A stretch of 64,000 nt of DNA from Symplocastrum torsivum CPER-KK1 (GTDB lineage: Bacteria; Cyanobacteriota; Cyanobacteriia; Cyanobacteriales; Coleofasciculaceae). The position numbers and the translations under genes are program-made. The stretch lies in the NCBI GenBank assembly GCA_019358875.1, contig JAHHIF010000009.1, positions 1 through 64,000 on the forward strand. Direction: 5' to 3'. Positions 36,172 through 45,315 of this stretch are shown in pieces; the first letter of the stretch is position 1, and every line of letters starts with the position of its first letter. Below the pieces are notes generated by a model that worked only from the letters and a program-made list of their open reading frames with translations, ran no database searches and had not been told where the DNA came from.

Positions 36172-36581
36172 TGCAGTAGCTGTATTCTACTTGTTAAAAA
36201 TACCATTTCCGTTACCTTTGACCAAGAAAGGCAGAAGTTTGAGGGCAGAAGGCTCTATTATCCAGATTGACTTGAAATAATGTTTTATTTGCCCACAGTC
36301 CCCGCTTATCGTGGCGAGTTGGAACTCAAGGGGGAGTGCTTTGCTGATTCAGTCAGGTTTAAGAGCCAACACTATTTCGACAAATGCCTCAAGTCGTAAT
36401 CGATTTGTCTGCAATAGTAGGAGGGATGTACTGTCGAGTCTATTCCTGACGAGTTAATGAAGCGTTAACGTAGTTTGGTGTTTGGTAGGCTCTGATCAGG
36501 TAGCTCTTACCTTAGGGGTTAGTGCGATCTCACTTATCAATGAAAAACGGTGAACGAGACAATTGCCAGCTTACAGTAAGC
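36172..36581. other. Intergenic with short repeats
   Basis: Contains GGCAGAAG repeats near 36226-36251 and a 39-codon plus-strand frame (36280-36399, MFYLPTVPAYRGELELKG...) for which I have no support beyond its being open. Confidence 0.45.
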
Positions 36582-36770
36582 TTAAACGAGGATACTCAAA
36601 TCTCTAGCTAATTTCATTTTTACCGCACTAGCTGCAACTTTATGCGCCTTCGTTGCCTCTCCGTACCACTGAATTGTGGAGTTGTAAGCCGCCCGATACA
36701 AGTCCTGTGCCGCCTCGGATAAGCGATCGCGAATTTCTAAAGGCAAATCTTGATTTGTTTTATAAAACAT
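36582..36770 (-). CDS. chaB: ChaB family protein
   Basis: A 62-residue small protein matching the ChaB family: MFYKTNQDLPLEIRDRLSEAAQDLYRAAYN with the conserved initial Y-K-T-N-x-D-L-P and the A-x-x-L-Y-x-x-A-Y/F-N pattern. ChaB was first linked to cation transport regulation in E. coli (with ChaA), but its function is unclear. Compared with E. coli ChaB it ends in a different C-terminus (KMKLARDLSILV). It is divergent from hemL. Confidence 0.82.
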   Translation of the reverse strand: MFYKTNQDLPLEIRDRLSEAAQDLYRAAYNSTIQWYGEATKAHKVAASAVKMKLARDLSILV

Positions 36771-36876
36771 AATCTCAATTTTTTTTGAATGGGATAATCA
36801 TTTAATATAAGAGTTTTGAACTAAGCTTACCCCTGCCTACAGGTAGAGTTTTAGACATCCTTCTAAGGAGAGAACG

Positions 36877-38175
36877 TTGGTCAATACCACCATTAAAACG
36901 ACCCAATCAGAAGAAATCTTTGCTGCCGCCCAAAAGCTGATGCCAGGAGGTGTGAATTCACCCGTCCGGGCATTCAAGTCAGTGGGAGGACAACCAATCG
37001 TCTTTGACCGAGTGAAAGGGGCATACATCTGGGATGTTGACGGTAACCAGTACATCGACTACGTGGGAAGTTGGGGGCCAGCTATTTGCGGTCATGCCCA
37101 TCCGGAAGTGATTGCTGCCCTGCACGATGCCCTGGAAAAAGGGACAAGTTTTGGCGCACCCTCAGCGTTGGAGAATGTCTTGGCATCAATGGTTATTGAT
37201 GCCGTCCCTAGCATTGAAATGGTTCGGTTTGTCAACTCTGGCACCGAAGCCTGTATGGCAGTAATTCGCCTGATGCGTGCTTTTACCGGACGTGACAAAA
37301 TCATCAAGTTTGAGGGCTGCTACCACGGACACGCAGATATGCTCTTGGTCAAAGCAGGTTCGGGTGTTGCCACATTGGGCTTACCCGACTCGCCTGGTGT
37401 GCCAAAATCTGCGACTAGCAACACAGTAACAGCTCCTTACAATGACCTTAAAGCAGTCAGAGCGATTTTTGAAGCACATCCAGAGGAAATTGCTGGTGTG
37501 ATTCTAGAACCGATTGTTGGCAATGCGGGTTTTATTCCCCCTGATGCTGGCTTCTTAGAGGGCTTGCGGCTGCTAACCCAAGAACATGGGGCATTGCTAG
37601 TCTTTGATGAAGTGATGACTGGTTTCCGGATTGCCTATGGCGGTGTACAAGAAAAGTTTGGTGTCACACCAGATTTGACAACTTTGGGCAAAGTTATCGG
37701 TGGTGGCTTACCTGTCGGTGCTTACGGCGGACGCAAAGACATTATGTCAATGGTTGCTCCGGCTGGTCCCATGTACCAAGCCGGAACGCTTTCGGGTAAT
37801 CCGCTAGCGATGACAGCAGGAATTAAGACGCTGGAATTGCTACAAAAACCAGGTACTTATGAACAGCTAGACCGAATTACCAAGAAGCTATCAGACGGGC
37901 TGCTACAAGTTGCGAAGGAAACAGGTCATGCTGCCTATGGTGGGCAAATCAGTGGGATGTTTGGTTTGTTCTTCACAGGTGAACCTGTTCATAACTATGA
38001 GGATGCTAAGAAGTCTGATTTGAGTAAGTTCAGCCGTTTCCATCGTGGGATGTTAGAACACGGTGTTTATCTAGCACCCTCTCAGTTTGAGGCAGGGTTT
38101 ACCTCCTTGGCTCACACGGATGAAGATATTGACCGGACGTTGGAAGCCGCACGGCAGGTTATGTCGAGTCTGTAA
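36877..38175 (+). CDS. hemL: Glutamate-1-semialdehyde 2,1-aminomutase
   Basis: PLP enzyme of 432 residues that makes 5-aminolevulinate, the precursor of heme, chlorophyll and bilins. The N-terminal [22 protein letters not shown] is diagnostic; the PLP lysine lies in [17 protein letters not shown], and the gate loop [16 protein letters not shown] follows. The start is TTG at 36877: AAGGAG lies at the correct distance and no better start is available, so initiation at TTG may lower its translation. It is followed by a GGGCGCAC inverted repeat at 38236. Confidence 0.97.
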   Translation: MVNTTIKTTQSEEIFAAAQKLMPGGVNSPVRAFKSVGGQPIVFDRVKGAYIWDVDGNQYIDYVGSWGPAICGHAHPEVIAALHDALEKGTSFGAPSALENVLASMVIDAVPSIEMVRFVNSGTEACMAVIRLMRAFTGRDKIIKFEGCYHGHADMLLVKAGSGVATLGLPDSPGVPKSATSNTVTAPYNDLKAVRAIFEAHPEEIAGVILEPIVGNAGFIPPDAGFLEGLRLLTQEHGALLVFDEVMTGFRIAYGGVQEKFGVTPDLTTLGKVIGGGLPVGAYGGRKDIMSMVAPAGPMYQAGTLSGNPLAMTAGIKTLELLQKPGTYEQLDRITKKLSDGLLQVAKETGHAAYGGQISGMFGLFFTGEPVHNYEDAKKSDLSKFSRFHRGMLEHGVYLAPSQFEAGFTSLAHTDEDIDRTLEAARQVMSSL

Positions 38176-38235
38176 TTCGATTAGGGATTTCGGCTTTACC
38201 TCGTAGCAGTTTTCGATTCAGTACCATACACTCAA

Positions 38236-38255
38236 GGGCGCACAGCCGTGCGCCC
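38236..38255. repeat. Perfect 8-bp hairpin behind hemL
   Basis: GGGCGCAC and GTGCGCCC around the loop AGCC, the cyanobacterial gggcgcacg-type repeat. It could stabilise the hemL mRNA 3' end or stop transcription weakly; no T run. Confidence 0.55.
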
Positions 38256-38293
38256 CTACAAGAGATTTGTATTTTATTGGCTTGAAAAACACT

Positions 38294-38770
38294 TTAAAGT
38301 CGTTCCTTTCCAACCCAACTCACCTTTCTTGGAACACCAAACCCATCTTGGATTGTGTGGTCTGTGTAAGAACCAACCCGTGACTGAATCACAATCCAGC
38401 AAAGTTCCTCTACATCTGAGGTATTCCGTATACAGCGTTCTCCTTCAGGATCGACACGCACAACTGTACCCTCACCTACAGGAAAAATGCGATCATCAAC
38501 TTGGAACTCGCCACTACCTCGAACAAAGATATAGATTTCCTCATTCTGTCGGTGCTTGTGATAGAACGGCACTGACTTTTTGGAGGGGAGCTTGTTGAGG
38601 GAAATTTCAGCACTGGTGAGATTGAGAAGCTCTTTGAGAAATACCTTGCCTTCTAACTTGAGGGTATTTTCCGGAGCCTCAAAAGTGAATTGATGTAATT
38701 CTGAGAATTTACCCACATCAACGACAGCAAAGTTTTCTCCCGTTTTTGGGGTTAGTTGCACTGTTGTCAT
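38294..38770 (-). CDS. Cupin-domain protein
   Basis: A 158-residue cupin. The barrel motifs are SVPFYHKHRQNEEIYIFVRG (metal-type His-His-Glu), GEFQVDDRIFPVGEGTVVRV and the second histidine replaced region RNTSDVEELCWIVIQ. It lacks the usual last histidine of metal cupins, so activity is unclear. It is divergent from the HxlR regulator at 38868, with a dyad between them, which suggests that regulator controls it. Confidence 0.85.
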   Translation of the reverse strand: MTTVQLTPKTGENFAVVDVGKFSELHQFTFEAPENTLKLEGKVFLKELLNLTSAEISLNKLPSKKSVPFYHKHRQNEEIYIFVRGSGEFQVDDRIFPVGEGTVVRVDPEGERCIRNTSDVEELCWIVIQSRVGSYTDHTIQDGFGVPRKVSWVGKERL

Positions 38771-38820
38771 GATTAGCCTTTTAGCTTTTAAGTTGCAAGT
38801 TGAAAGTTAAGATAACAGAG

Positions 38821-38841
38821 TAACTTGTAAAATGCAAGTAA
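38821..38841. promoter_or_regulatory. Candidate HxlR operator dyad
   Basis: TAACTTG, seven bases, CAAGTAA: a near-perfect inverted repeat of seven-base arms. It lies between the divergent cupin and HxlR starts, 27 bases ahead of the latter. Members of this family often bind such A/T-rich dyads with TTG and CAA arms. Confidence 0.4.
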
Positions 38842-38867
38842 GACTGATAGGGTTCCAAATTTGATCT

Positions 38868-39203
38868 ATGCAAGAACGTCGTTCTCCATGTCCCATTGCC
38901 TGTACATTGGATTTAGTTGGCGATCGCTGGACGCTCTTGGTGATTCGGGACATGATGTTTTTCGGGAAGCAGCGATTTGAGGAGTTCTTGGAATCCCCTG
39001 AAGGAATTTCGACCAATATCCTGGCAAATCGCCTCAAATCTCTTGAGGAGATGGGTTTGATAGAAAAGCAGCCATACAGTAGCCATCCTCGTCGGATGAA
39101 CTATCAACTAACGGAACGGGGGCAAAGTCTTCGTCCTGTACTAAAGACAATCATTGCTTGGGGGCAAAAGCATATTCCTGAAACGAGAGTTCCTAGCGAG
39201 TAA
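38868..39203 (+). CDS. HxlR family winged-helix regulator
   Basis: A 111-residue HxlR regulator. Signature start CPIACTLDLVGDRWTLLVIRD with the single cysteine, then FFGKQRFEEFLESPEGIS, NILANRLKSLEEMGLIEK and the wing RRMNYQLTERGQSLRPVL. Such proteins often respond to aldehydes or oxidants through the cysteine. The divergent cupin gene and the intervening dyad make the cupin its likely target. A 113-bp MITE-like repeat starts six bases after the stop. Confidence 0.9.
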   Translation: MQERRSPCPIACTLDLVGDRWTLLVIRDMMFFGKQRFEEFLESPEGISTNILANRLKSLEEMGLIEKQPYSSHPRRMNYQLTERGQSLRPVLKTIIAWGQKHIPETRVPSE

Positions 39204-39208
39204 TAGAC

Positions 39209-39321
39209 CTCTTGCATAAATCCGAAAAACCCCTCCCCAGCCCTCCCCGAAATGGAGAGGGAGCAAGATTTCTTCCCCCGCATCGGGGGGATTGAGGGGG
39301 TTAATTTGACTTTTGCAAGAG
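39209..39321. mobile_element. MITE-like element with 8-bp terminal inverted repeats
   Basis: Begins CTCTTGCA and ends TGCAAGAG, 113 bases apart, with internal inverted pairs CCCTCCCC/GAGAGGG and CCCCCG/CGGGGG. No coding capacity. Its left end is close to the stop of the HxlR gene. The remaining bases to 39486 show nothing else. Confidence 0.65.
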
Positions 39322-39486
39322 ACGACCATGAGCCTTTGCTCACGAACCTTGCGATGAAAATAGGATAGGAACGATTTAGCGTTGTTTCAGCCTCCATTTT
39401 CTAGATAGGTCTAATGCTGAGGCAACGTAATTGAAGCGGCTTGGCGAGGGCTAGCGTGTCTGTGGGATATTCGCTTCATGCTCTTC

Positions 39487-39966
39487 CTAGAGCTTAGTTT
39501 GACGCTTGAGGGTTGGTGGTAGAGACAGAAGCTTTTCAGGATGTCGCTCAGTGCGACTACTAGGGGAAGACGGAGTGTTAGGAGTAGAGTACTCTCGCCA
39601 GAGGAGAAAGGGAATGCTGAGGATACCCAGAAGGACTACAACTCCAGCAGTGAACCAAACCATTAGGCGGCTTGGTTTGTAGTTACCTTGCTCAATTTGC
39701 CAGAAGACTTGGTTGTAACGCCACACCGATAAGAGAATGACGAGGATGCCGACAATCACCAAACCAAGTCCAGTGTTTTGAGAGTTGAGGAAGGAGGAAG
39801 TTGGGAGGTTTTGGCTGGTGACTGTGGTTTCCAGTTGACGCAGAAACAAACCAAAACGAGCGATCGCAAACCCAAATCCAATCAAAGCAATTGAGGTACG
39901 CAGCCAAGCTAAAAAAGTACGTTCATTCGCTTGATGCTCTCGCTGTCGGTCAATGTTTGACATCAC
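39487..39966 (-). CDS. DUF202 (YidH-type) membrane protein
   Basis: A 159-residue protein. The DUF202 motif ANERTFLAWLRTSIALIGFGFAIARF opens it, followed by transmembrane helices GLGLVIVGILVILLSVW and LMVWFTAGVVVLLGILSIPFLL. The tail is proline/serine-rich. Cyanobacterial members are inner-membrane proteins of unknown function. Single gene. Confidence 0.88.
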   Translation of the reverse strand: MMSNIDRQREHQANERTFLAWLRTSIALIGFGFAIARFGLFLRQLETTVTSQNLPTSSFLNSQNTGLGLVIVGILVILLSVWRYNQVFWQIEQGNYKPSRLMVWFTAGVVVLLGILSIPFLLWREYSTPNTPSSPSSRTERHPEKLLSLPPTLKRQTKL

Positions 39967-40072
39967 AGTCTATGCCTTGTAGATGCCATGTCCTCAGAAT
40001 AAGGAGCTTTAGGCGTTAGTGGAGCGGTTGGAGAAAGAGCATTACCTTATACCAGTAAACTACCATTTCACT

Positions 40073-40567
40073 CTACCGATAGTTCGTAAATTGCAAAGCC
40101 ACAGGCAAATCTTCTTGCTTCAATCGTTGGATAACTAATTGCAAGTCGTCTTTTGCTTTGCTAGAAACTCTCACAGCATCACCTTGGATTGAAGCTTGTG
40201 CCTTCTTACTAAATTCGTCTCGAATTAACTTGCTGATTTGTTTGGCGATTTCCTGGCTAATACCTTTTTTGAGCTTGATTTCTTGGCGAACGCGATTACC
40301 GCTTGCTGACTCAACTTTGCCGTAGTCGAAGATTTTTAAGGAGAGGTTGCGTTTAGCCGCTTTGGTTTGAAGGATTGTTTGAATGGCATCTAGCGTGAAT
40401 TCGCTATCGGTATTGACCGTAATTGCCTCATCACCTAACTCTAATGTTGTCTTGGTGTCTTTTAGGTCGTAGCGGCTGTTGATTTCACGAACAGTTTGGT
40501 CTACCGCATTGACCAATTCTTGTCGGTCAAAATCACTGACAATATCAAATGAATAATTAGAAGCCAT
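40073..40567 (-). CDS. yajQ: YajQ family nucleotide-binding protein
   Basis: A 164-residue YajQ protein. Recognisable are [19 protein letters not shown] at the start, [18 protein letters not shown], the middle [18 protein letters not shown], and the end KSKDDLQ-type helix with [17 protein letters not shown] and [11 protein letters not shown]. It has two RRM-like domains. Some homologues bind c-di-GMP, but binding here is inference. Single gene. Confidence 0.93.
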   Translation of the reverse strand: MASNYSFDIVSDFDRQELVNAVDQTVREINSRYDLKDTKTTLELGDEAITVNTDSEFTLDAIQTILQTKAAKRNLSLKIFDYGKVESASGNRVRQEIKLKKGISQEIAKQISKLIRDEFSKKAQASIQGDAVRVSSKAKDDLQLVIQRLKQEDLPVALQFTNYR

Positions 40568-40737
40568 AAATCAAGAAGTTAAGGGCTATGGTCGATTAAC
40601 TAACAACTAACAACCAACAGCTAAAAACTCAAGATGCGATCTGCGCTGACTCTTTCAGAGTCGCTTCGCTGTTTTCATACCCGAAGGGCTGTACGCAGCA
40701 ACGCAACGCTCTCGCACCCGTCTCTACAAAACTTAAA

Positions 40738-41163
40738 TTAAAGCAATGTGGCTGGATTATTAGTACTGAGGAGGCTCAGGACAAAGAGAGTCCCACTACA
40801 AAGTGAGCCAATCGCAAACATGAGCGATCGCCCAAGGGGGATGTTAAAGATATAGAAGACCGAGTATAGCAATCGAGCAACAACAAAAGCGATCGCAGAT
40901 CCTATCGCTAAAGACGAATTCTGACCTGTCACGTAAGCCATTAGTGCGGCTACTGCGAAAACAAGGAATGTTTCAAACGAGTTTTGATGTGCCCAAGTTG
41001 CTCGCTGGGCGTAGGGCGGCAGTTTGTCAAACATCGCACGCGGAGCGCTCATGTCATAGCCCACACTTAGCCTACTGTAGGCTACAACGAGAAAAGGCAG
41101 ATAAATCAATACGGCTGCTGCCGCAGTGCCGTATAGTAAAATCGCCGAACCGGGTTGATTCAT
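40738..41163 (-). CDS. MAPEG family membrane protein
   Basis: A 141-residue protein with four helices: ILLYGTAAAAVLIYLPFLVVAY, then YAQRATWAHQNSFETFLVFAV, LAIGSAIAFVVARLLYSVFYI and LMFAIGSLCSGTLFVLSL. The RATWAHQNSFETF and ARLLYSVFY motifs fit MAPEG (microsomal glutathione transferase-like). Three bases separate it from the DprA-like gene upstream, so the two form an operon. Substrate unknown. Confidence 0.85.
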   Translation of the reverse strand: MNQPGSAILLYGTAAAAVLIYLPFLVVAYSRLSVGYDMSAPRAMFDKLPPYAQRATWAHQNSFETFLVFAVAALMAYVTGQNSSLAIGSAIAFVVARLLYSVFYIFNIPLGRSLMFAIGSLCSGTLFVLSLLSTNNPATLL

Positions 41164-41166
41164 GAA

Positions 41167-41670
41167 TTAATCAAAATAAAACAAAGTGACAAGCTTACGT
41201 TGATCTTCCGCCTCTTCACAAGTTTTTAGCAAGGTTTTGCTGTCATGAAACGCGAAGCAAATGAGCTGCTGACACCGGGAAACAATTTCCTGGTTGCACA
41301 AAGCACTCGCCTCAGCCAGAGACATTTGATCATTTTCTGGGTTTTCTACTAAATGCATCACCTGTTGCAACTGCTCGCGTGATTCTCGTGGCTGACGCTC
41401 TAAGCTTTGAGGCAAAATTACCGTCAGTAAGCTAGGATCAGCCCGCATTGCACCTCGGATTGCCGCTGAGTTAGTGCCTGTTGCACCGGAAGTCATGAGA
41501 CGATTGCCCTCTAGAACTAGGGCATAGCTCATCATCTCGATCAAATTTTGATGAGTAATAGGAACATGACGCGACCCCAAAAGAGCAATCCGCTTAGAGC
41601 CAGTTTGCTGAATAGTCGCAAGTTCTTGTGCCAGTGTATCGACGCCTGAGATGCCTACTGATTGAGTCAA
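41167..41670 (-). CDS. DprA-like Rossmann-fold protein
   Basis: A 167-residue protein with a nucleotide-fold core: RIALLGSRHVPITHQNLIEM, then SYALVLEGNRLMTSGATGTNSAAIRGAMRA, the GAxGTN-like segment of DprA/LOG proteins, then LLTVILPQSL. It is roughly half the size of DprA, retaining only the Rossmann part, and often carries the annotation DNA recombination-mediator protein A. Function unproven. Operon with MAPEG. Confidence 0.7.
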   Translation of the reverse strand: MTQSVGISGVDTLAQELATIQQTGSKRIALLGSRHVPITHQNLIEMMSYALVLEGNRLMTSGATGTNSAAIRGAMRADPSLLTVILPQSLERQPRESREQLQQVMHLVENPENDQMSLAEASALCNQEIVSRCQQLICFAFHDSKTLLKTCEEAEDQRKLVTLFYFD

Positions 41671-41822
41671 AGATGCTAGCTTGGGCTGAACGACCCAGAT
41701 ATTTTAGCAGAAGCCGCAGCTCTTGGGGCTGCCTGACTAATGTTTTGCTTGGTCAAGGCAGCAGCGGTGGAGTTGTGGATTTGATAAGGACACCCTGATA
41801 GTTGTGTTTATTACGTGGTTCA

Positions 41823-42839
41823 TCAAGTTAAGGCATAAACTGGGAAAGTTTTTGCCTCTTTGGGTTTGACAAAAATGTGCTGTCCTTGATCCAACTCAAG
41901 TTGGTCAAAGCGATCGCGACTTAAAAGAGCCGCCACGATTTGACCTGACCCTAAAACTAACTCAACTTGGATTTCCCACCCTAGATGAATGATCCGAGCA
42001 ACCTTTGCGGGTACATAGGATTCACTAGGACTCGTTTGAATCAGAACATCATGGGGACGCAAAAATACTTCTGCTGAAGGAACAACTGAACCATTGTCTG
42101 GGAAAAGCGCCGCTGTACTCGGTAGAACATTCACCGGGCCAATAAAGCTCATAACAAACGGTGTTGCTGGGTTGTCATAGATTTCGGCTGGCGTACCGAC
42201 TTGCTCGACTCTGCCTTTGTTCATCACCACAAGTTCATCAGCGACTTCCATCGCTTCTTCTTGGTCGTGCGTAACAAACACTGTTGTCACACTGACTTCA
42301 TCATGGAGATGTCGTAACCAAGCTCGTAATTCTTTACGAACTTTGGCATCTAGCGCCCCAAATGGTTCATCGAGCAGTAGAACTTTGGGTTGAACTGCCA
42401 GTGAGCGTGCTAAAGCAACCCGTTGCCGTTGACCACCAGAAAGTTGGGATGGATAGCGATCGCCTAAACCTTCTAATTGCACCAACTGCAAAAGTTCTTC
42501 CACTCGTGGACGAATCTGAGCTTTATTAACTTTGCGAATCTCTAGAGGAAAGGCAATATTCTGACGGATGGTTAGGTGCTTAAACAGGGCATAGTGCTGG
42601 AAGACAAAGCCAATGTTGCGTTGCTGCACTGGCTGGTGAGTTGCATTTTCACCAGTGAGGTAGATTTGACCACTGTCAGGCGGCTCTAGTCCAGCAATCA
42701 TCCGGAGTAATGTCGATTTTCCTGAACCCGATGGTCCCAATAGTGCGACAAGCGAGCCACCTTTAATCTCCAAACTCACCCGATCAACAGCACAAAAGGA
42801 ACCAAATTGTTTTGAAACGTCCTGAATCGTAATACTCAT
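41823..42839 (-). CDS. cysA: Sulfate/thiosulfate ABC importer ATP-binding protein
   Basis: A 338-residue ATPase of the CysA type. Walker A is [18 protein letters not shown], the Q-loop [12 protein letters not shown], signature [16 protein letters not shown], Walker [21 protein letters not shown] and switch [13 protein letters not shown]. After 240 comes the TOBE-type regulatory tail with [12 protein letters not shown] and LRPHDVLI. The usual cysT, cysW and sbp genes are not in this window, so it is an orphan or works with distant partners. The 500 bases upstream of it hold only repeats. Confidence 0.88.
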   Translation of the reverse strand: MSITIQDVSKQFGSFCAVDRVSLEIKGGSLVALLGPSGSGKSTLLRMIAGLEPPDSGQIYLTGENATHQPVQQRNIGFVFQHYALFKHLTIRQNIAFPLEIRKVNKAQIRPRVEELLQLVQLEGLGDRYPSQLSGGQRQRVALARSLAVQPKVLLLDEPFGALDAKVRKELRAWLRHLHDEVSVTTVFVTHDQEEAMEVADELVVMNKGRVEQVGTPAEIYDNPATPFVMSFIGPVNVLPSTAALFPDNGSVVPSAEVFLRPHDVLIQTSPSESYVPAKVARIIHLGWEIQVELVLGSGQIVAALLSRDRFDQLELDQGQHIFVKPKEAKTFPVYALT

Positions 42840-43358
42840 AGCTACCTTTTCGGAATTGACATCTCTTTAAAATACACTACGTCTAGCGATTTACAGTAGT
42901 TTAAAGAGCGATTTAATAATCAAGCTTCTCCCATAGGTTGCATCAAGAGTCACAAAGGTATAGCCATCAGCAGTCAGCTTTCAGCGGTCAGCTTTGGATC
43001 AAATCGGCTCTAGTTAAGGAACGCTCTTCTCCCCTTAATGTCCTAACATTCGTGCCCACTGCTATACCATTAAGAGGAAAGAAACTGAATTATTAATATT
43101 CACAGCAGTGAACTTGCTTTTTAGATCAGTTCATGTAATATTCTCTTTAATTTCCATTAAGTACGGTAACTTGACTCAGTTACTGTATTTTATAGAACTT
43201 AACAATAATCTTTGTCGCGCTCTGAAAATGTCGTGCTGAACACGTCTTGGACAGCACGACAGATGAGTCGGATATAACATTCAGATGCTGGCTAGTTGCC
43301 CCAGACAGATGAAGACTCCGGAAGTATTGGTGGACGATCGCATTCCCATAGGGATTTG
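42840..43358. other. Repeat-bearing intergenic region
   Basis: About 520 bases with no gene. It holds the third copy of the TATAGC...GCTATA element at 42959-43066. The remainder is AT-rich with no hairpin I can support. Confidence 0.55.
42959..43066. repeat. MITE-like dispersed element, copy C
   Basis: Starts TATAGC (GGTATAGC counting flanks) and ends GCTATA (GCTATACC). Contains TCAGCTTTCAGC and TAATGTCCTAACAT. More diverged in the middle than copies A and B, but the ends and the CAGTCAGCTTTCAGC block match. Confidence 0.7.
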
Positions 43359-43586
43359 CTATTGGTGTTGCTCGACCAAATTCTTCAAGTAAGAATGTGC
43401 TTGTTCGGGTGAAAGCAGAAAAAACTGACCATTACACAGAATTTCGTACTTTCCTCCATGAAAACCATGTCCAGAAATTAGACCTTTTTTGACTGCCTGA
43501 TTGCCAAGCTTGGTTAATTCCTCAATGCCAAACGATTCTCGACCCGTTGGTCTATTGAGAATCTGTTCTTGGTTATTCTCGTCCAT
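43359..43586 (-). CDS. Small protein of unknown family
   Basis: 75 residues from ATG 43586 (a GTG six bases earlier is also possible; AAGGAG lies before both). Recognisable pieces are IEELTKLGNQAVKKGLISGH, GFHGGKYEILCNGQFFLLS and EQAHSYLKNLVEQ, which look like a compact alpha/beta domain. I do not know the family. It precedes the next gene on the same strand by about 80 bases. Confidence 0.55.
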   Translation of the reverse strand: MDENNQEQILNRPTGRESFGIEELTKLGNQAVKKGLISGHGFHGGKYEILCNGQFFLLSPEQAHSYLKNLVEQHQ

Positions 43587-43664
43587 CTCCACCTGCTCCT
43601 TCCTTCTCTATTGATGTAGGGTGCGACTTTTCCCCTACCAAAAGCATCGACCTTAACGTAGATA

Positions 43665-44273
43665 TCAACCAATCGGACGCTTGCCGGGATTCACCGCATG
43701 AATATACTCACTACCCGATGTCGGCCATCCCTGCTTGTAAGAGGCTTCCTCCGGTTTTCCCCAGCCTAACTGCAAGATAACTTCTAAAAATGTAGAATTG
43801 CCATGTTGAAAAAGATTTGCCCATTCTGTTCTATACGCGATCGCTCCGACATCATCAGGCATAATCTGCCGAAACTCTTTGCCTGTAGTGATACTTAAGT
43901 ACAAGTCCATGCCCAGTGTAACGTTGCCCCAGAAAGCCACAATTGAATCCTTAGCCGCCTTTAATATTTCCAAGTCACTCTTAAGTGCCATTAGCTGCTC
44001 ATCAACAACGGGGTAGCGCAACGTCTGCCCCTTCAGTGTCAGCTGCCGCCAGATAAGACCAGAGACTTGATGTTGCTGTTGATAACGATGAACAGCCGCT
44101 TTAAAGTCTCGATAGGCACTAAACTTTTGAATGCCGTCCGGTTTCAAAAATCGGTCAATCAAAGGATTACCAGACGCTGAAGCGGCAAGATTAAGGCGCT
44201 GCCCATTCATACAGGCGCGACGCTCATCTGCCAAAATTTTGATTAGCTCCTCTGTGCTGTAAACCTCTGACAT
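43665..44273 (-). CDS. Conserved hypothetical protein
   Basis: About 202 residues from ATG 44273. N-terminal EELIKILADERRACMNGQRL and the later WRQLTLKGQTLRYPVVDEQL, LYLSITTGKEF and FLEVILQLGWGKPEEASY look like a folded cytoplasmic protein, no membrane helices or signal peptide. I do not recognise it, and the context gives no hint. It could be a cyanobacteria-specific family. Confidence 0.6.
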   Translation of the reverse strand: MSEVYSTEELIKILADERRACMNGQRLNLAASASGNPLIDRFLKPDGIQKFSAYRDFKAAVHRYQQQHQVSGLIWRQLTLKGQTLRYPVVDEQLMALKSDLEILKAAKDSIVAFWGNVTLGMDLYLSITTGKEFRQIMPDDVGAIAYRTEWANLFQHGNSTFLEVILQLGWGKPEEASYKQGWPTSGSEYIHAVNPGKRPIG

Positions 44274-44454
44274 CAGCACACCTATTAGATTGAACTTAAA
44301 GACAGATTAACGCGAGTAGAAAGAGAGAGGGAGTAATTAGCGTAAATTTAACTAACAACATAAACGGCTTGGTAAAAAAAGTAATGTCCTTTTACCTTTT
44401 ACCTTTCCCCCTTCTCCTGAAGTTCACGTCAACCTGATAAGTCAAACCTAAGCC

Positions 44455-45069
44455 TTATTTCCCGTTCGTTAGCTCACTACTAAACTCATTGATCTGCCGT
44501 CGTCTTAGCTCAACTGATTCCTCACGAGGCAGTAAGTCAAAGACTTGTCGAAATACATCATCTACCCGTTCAAAGGATACTTGTCCCTTCTCATTCAGAA
44601 CTACCTTACCCTTCGGGTCAATGAGTACTGTCTGGGGAACCAACCCTTCGTAATAGTAGCCTGGTTCTGTCGGTTCATAGCTAGACTTCAAGAGTAGCCT
44701 GTCAACGTTAACGGGAATAAAATTTGCTGCTCGTCCATAAGGAGCTTGGAGCCGCGAGACAACTGGGGCAAATTGCTTACAGTCCTTGCTGTCATCAACA
44801 TAGAACACCAACAGCGCTGGTTTCTCCTTTTTTAGGGAGTCTGCCAACGTCACTCGTGGCGGGACGATAGAACCATTACCGGCATAAAGACCAAAGATGT
44901 TGCCATCAAATCGGTCATCATCTAGTCCTGCTAGAGCGGGTGCTGTCCCTAACACTAGCAGACAACTAAAAATTACCACGAGACTCAATAAGCAACCGGA
45001 CACTACACGCTTTGCCATGTGACGAGTGGTAAAAAATTTGATTGGAAATCGTAACAAGTTAAAGCTCAT
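44455..45069 (-). CDS. Thylakoid photosystem I accumulation factor, thioredoxin-like
   Basis: A membrane-anchored thioredoxin-fold protein. From ATG 45069 it has a hydrophobic segment (CLLSLVVIFSCLLVLGTAPALA) and then LDDDRFDGNIFGLYAGNGSIVPPRVTLADSL, the stretch that characterises this cyanobacterial/plastid family linked to photosystem I accumulation. The domain ALLVFYVDDSKDCKQFAPVVS has a thioredoxin fold but a lone cysteine instead of CxxC, so redox activity is unlikely. VPQTVLIDPKGKVVLNEKG continues it. The frame opens up to 111 bases earlier, but the N-terminal extension there is not credible. Family name is from memory. Confidence 0.72.
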   Translation of the reverse strand: MSFNLLRFPIKFFTTRHMAKRVVSGCLLSLVVIFSCLLVLGTAPALAGLDDDRFDGNIFGLYAGNGSIVPPRVTLADSLKKEKPALLVFYVDDSKDCKQFAPVVSRLQAPYGRAANFIPVNVDRLLLKSSYEPTEPGYYYEGLVPQTVLIDPKGKVVLNEKGQVSFERVDDVFRQVFDLLPREESVELRRRQINEFSSELTNGK

Positions 45070-45315
45070 CTCTAAGTAACTGTGAAACCGCACAACGAAA
45101 CCCTGAAAATTCCTCTTTTCCACTCCCCATTCCCTATTTTTAAGCAATGCGACTATTGGCACAGTAACATCTGAAGCCAACCGAATGAACTACCGCACGC
45201 AACACCATTAAGCCTGAAGTTCTCATTTTAACGCCCTGCTTGCTTCCCGCAGCCAGAACACTAGCCGACTCAAGGAGAGGCTTGAATTTTACGACAGGGA
45301 ATAAAAGGCTGGGGT

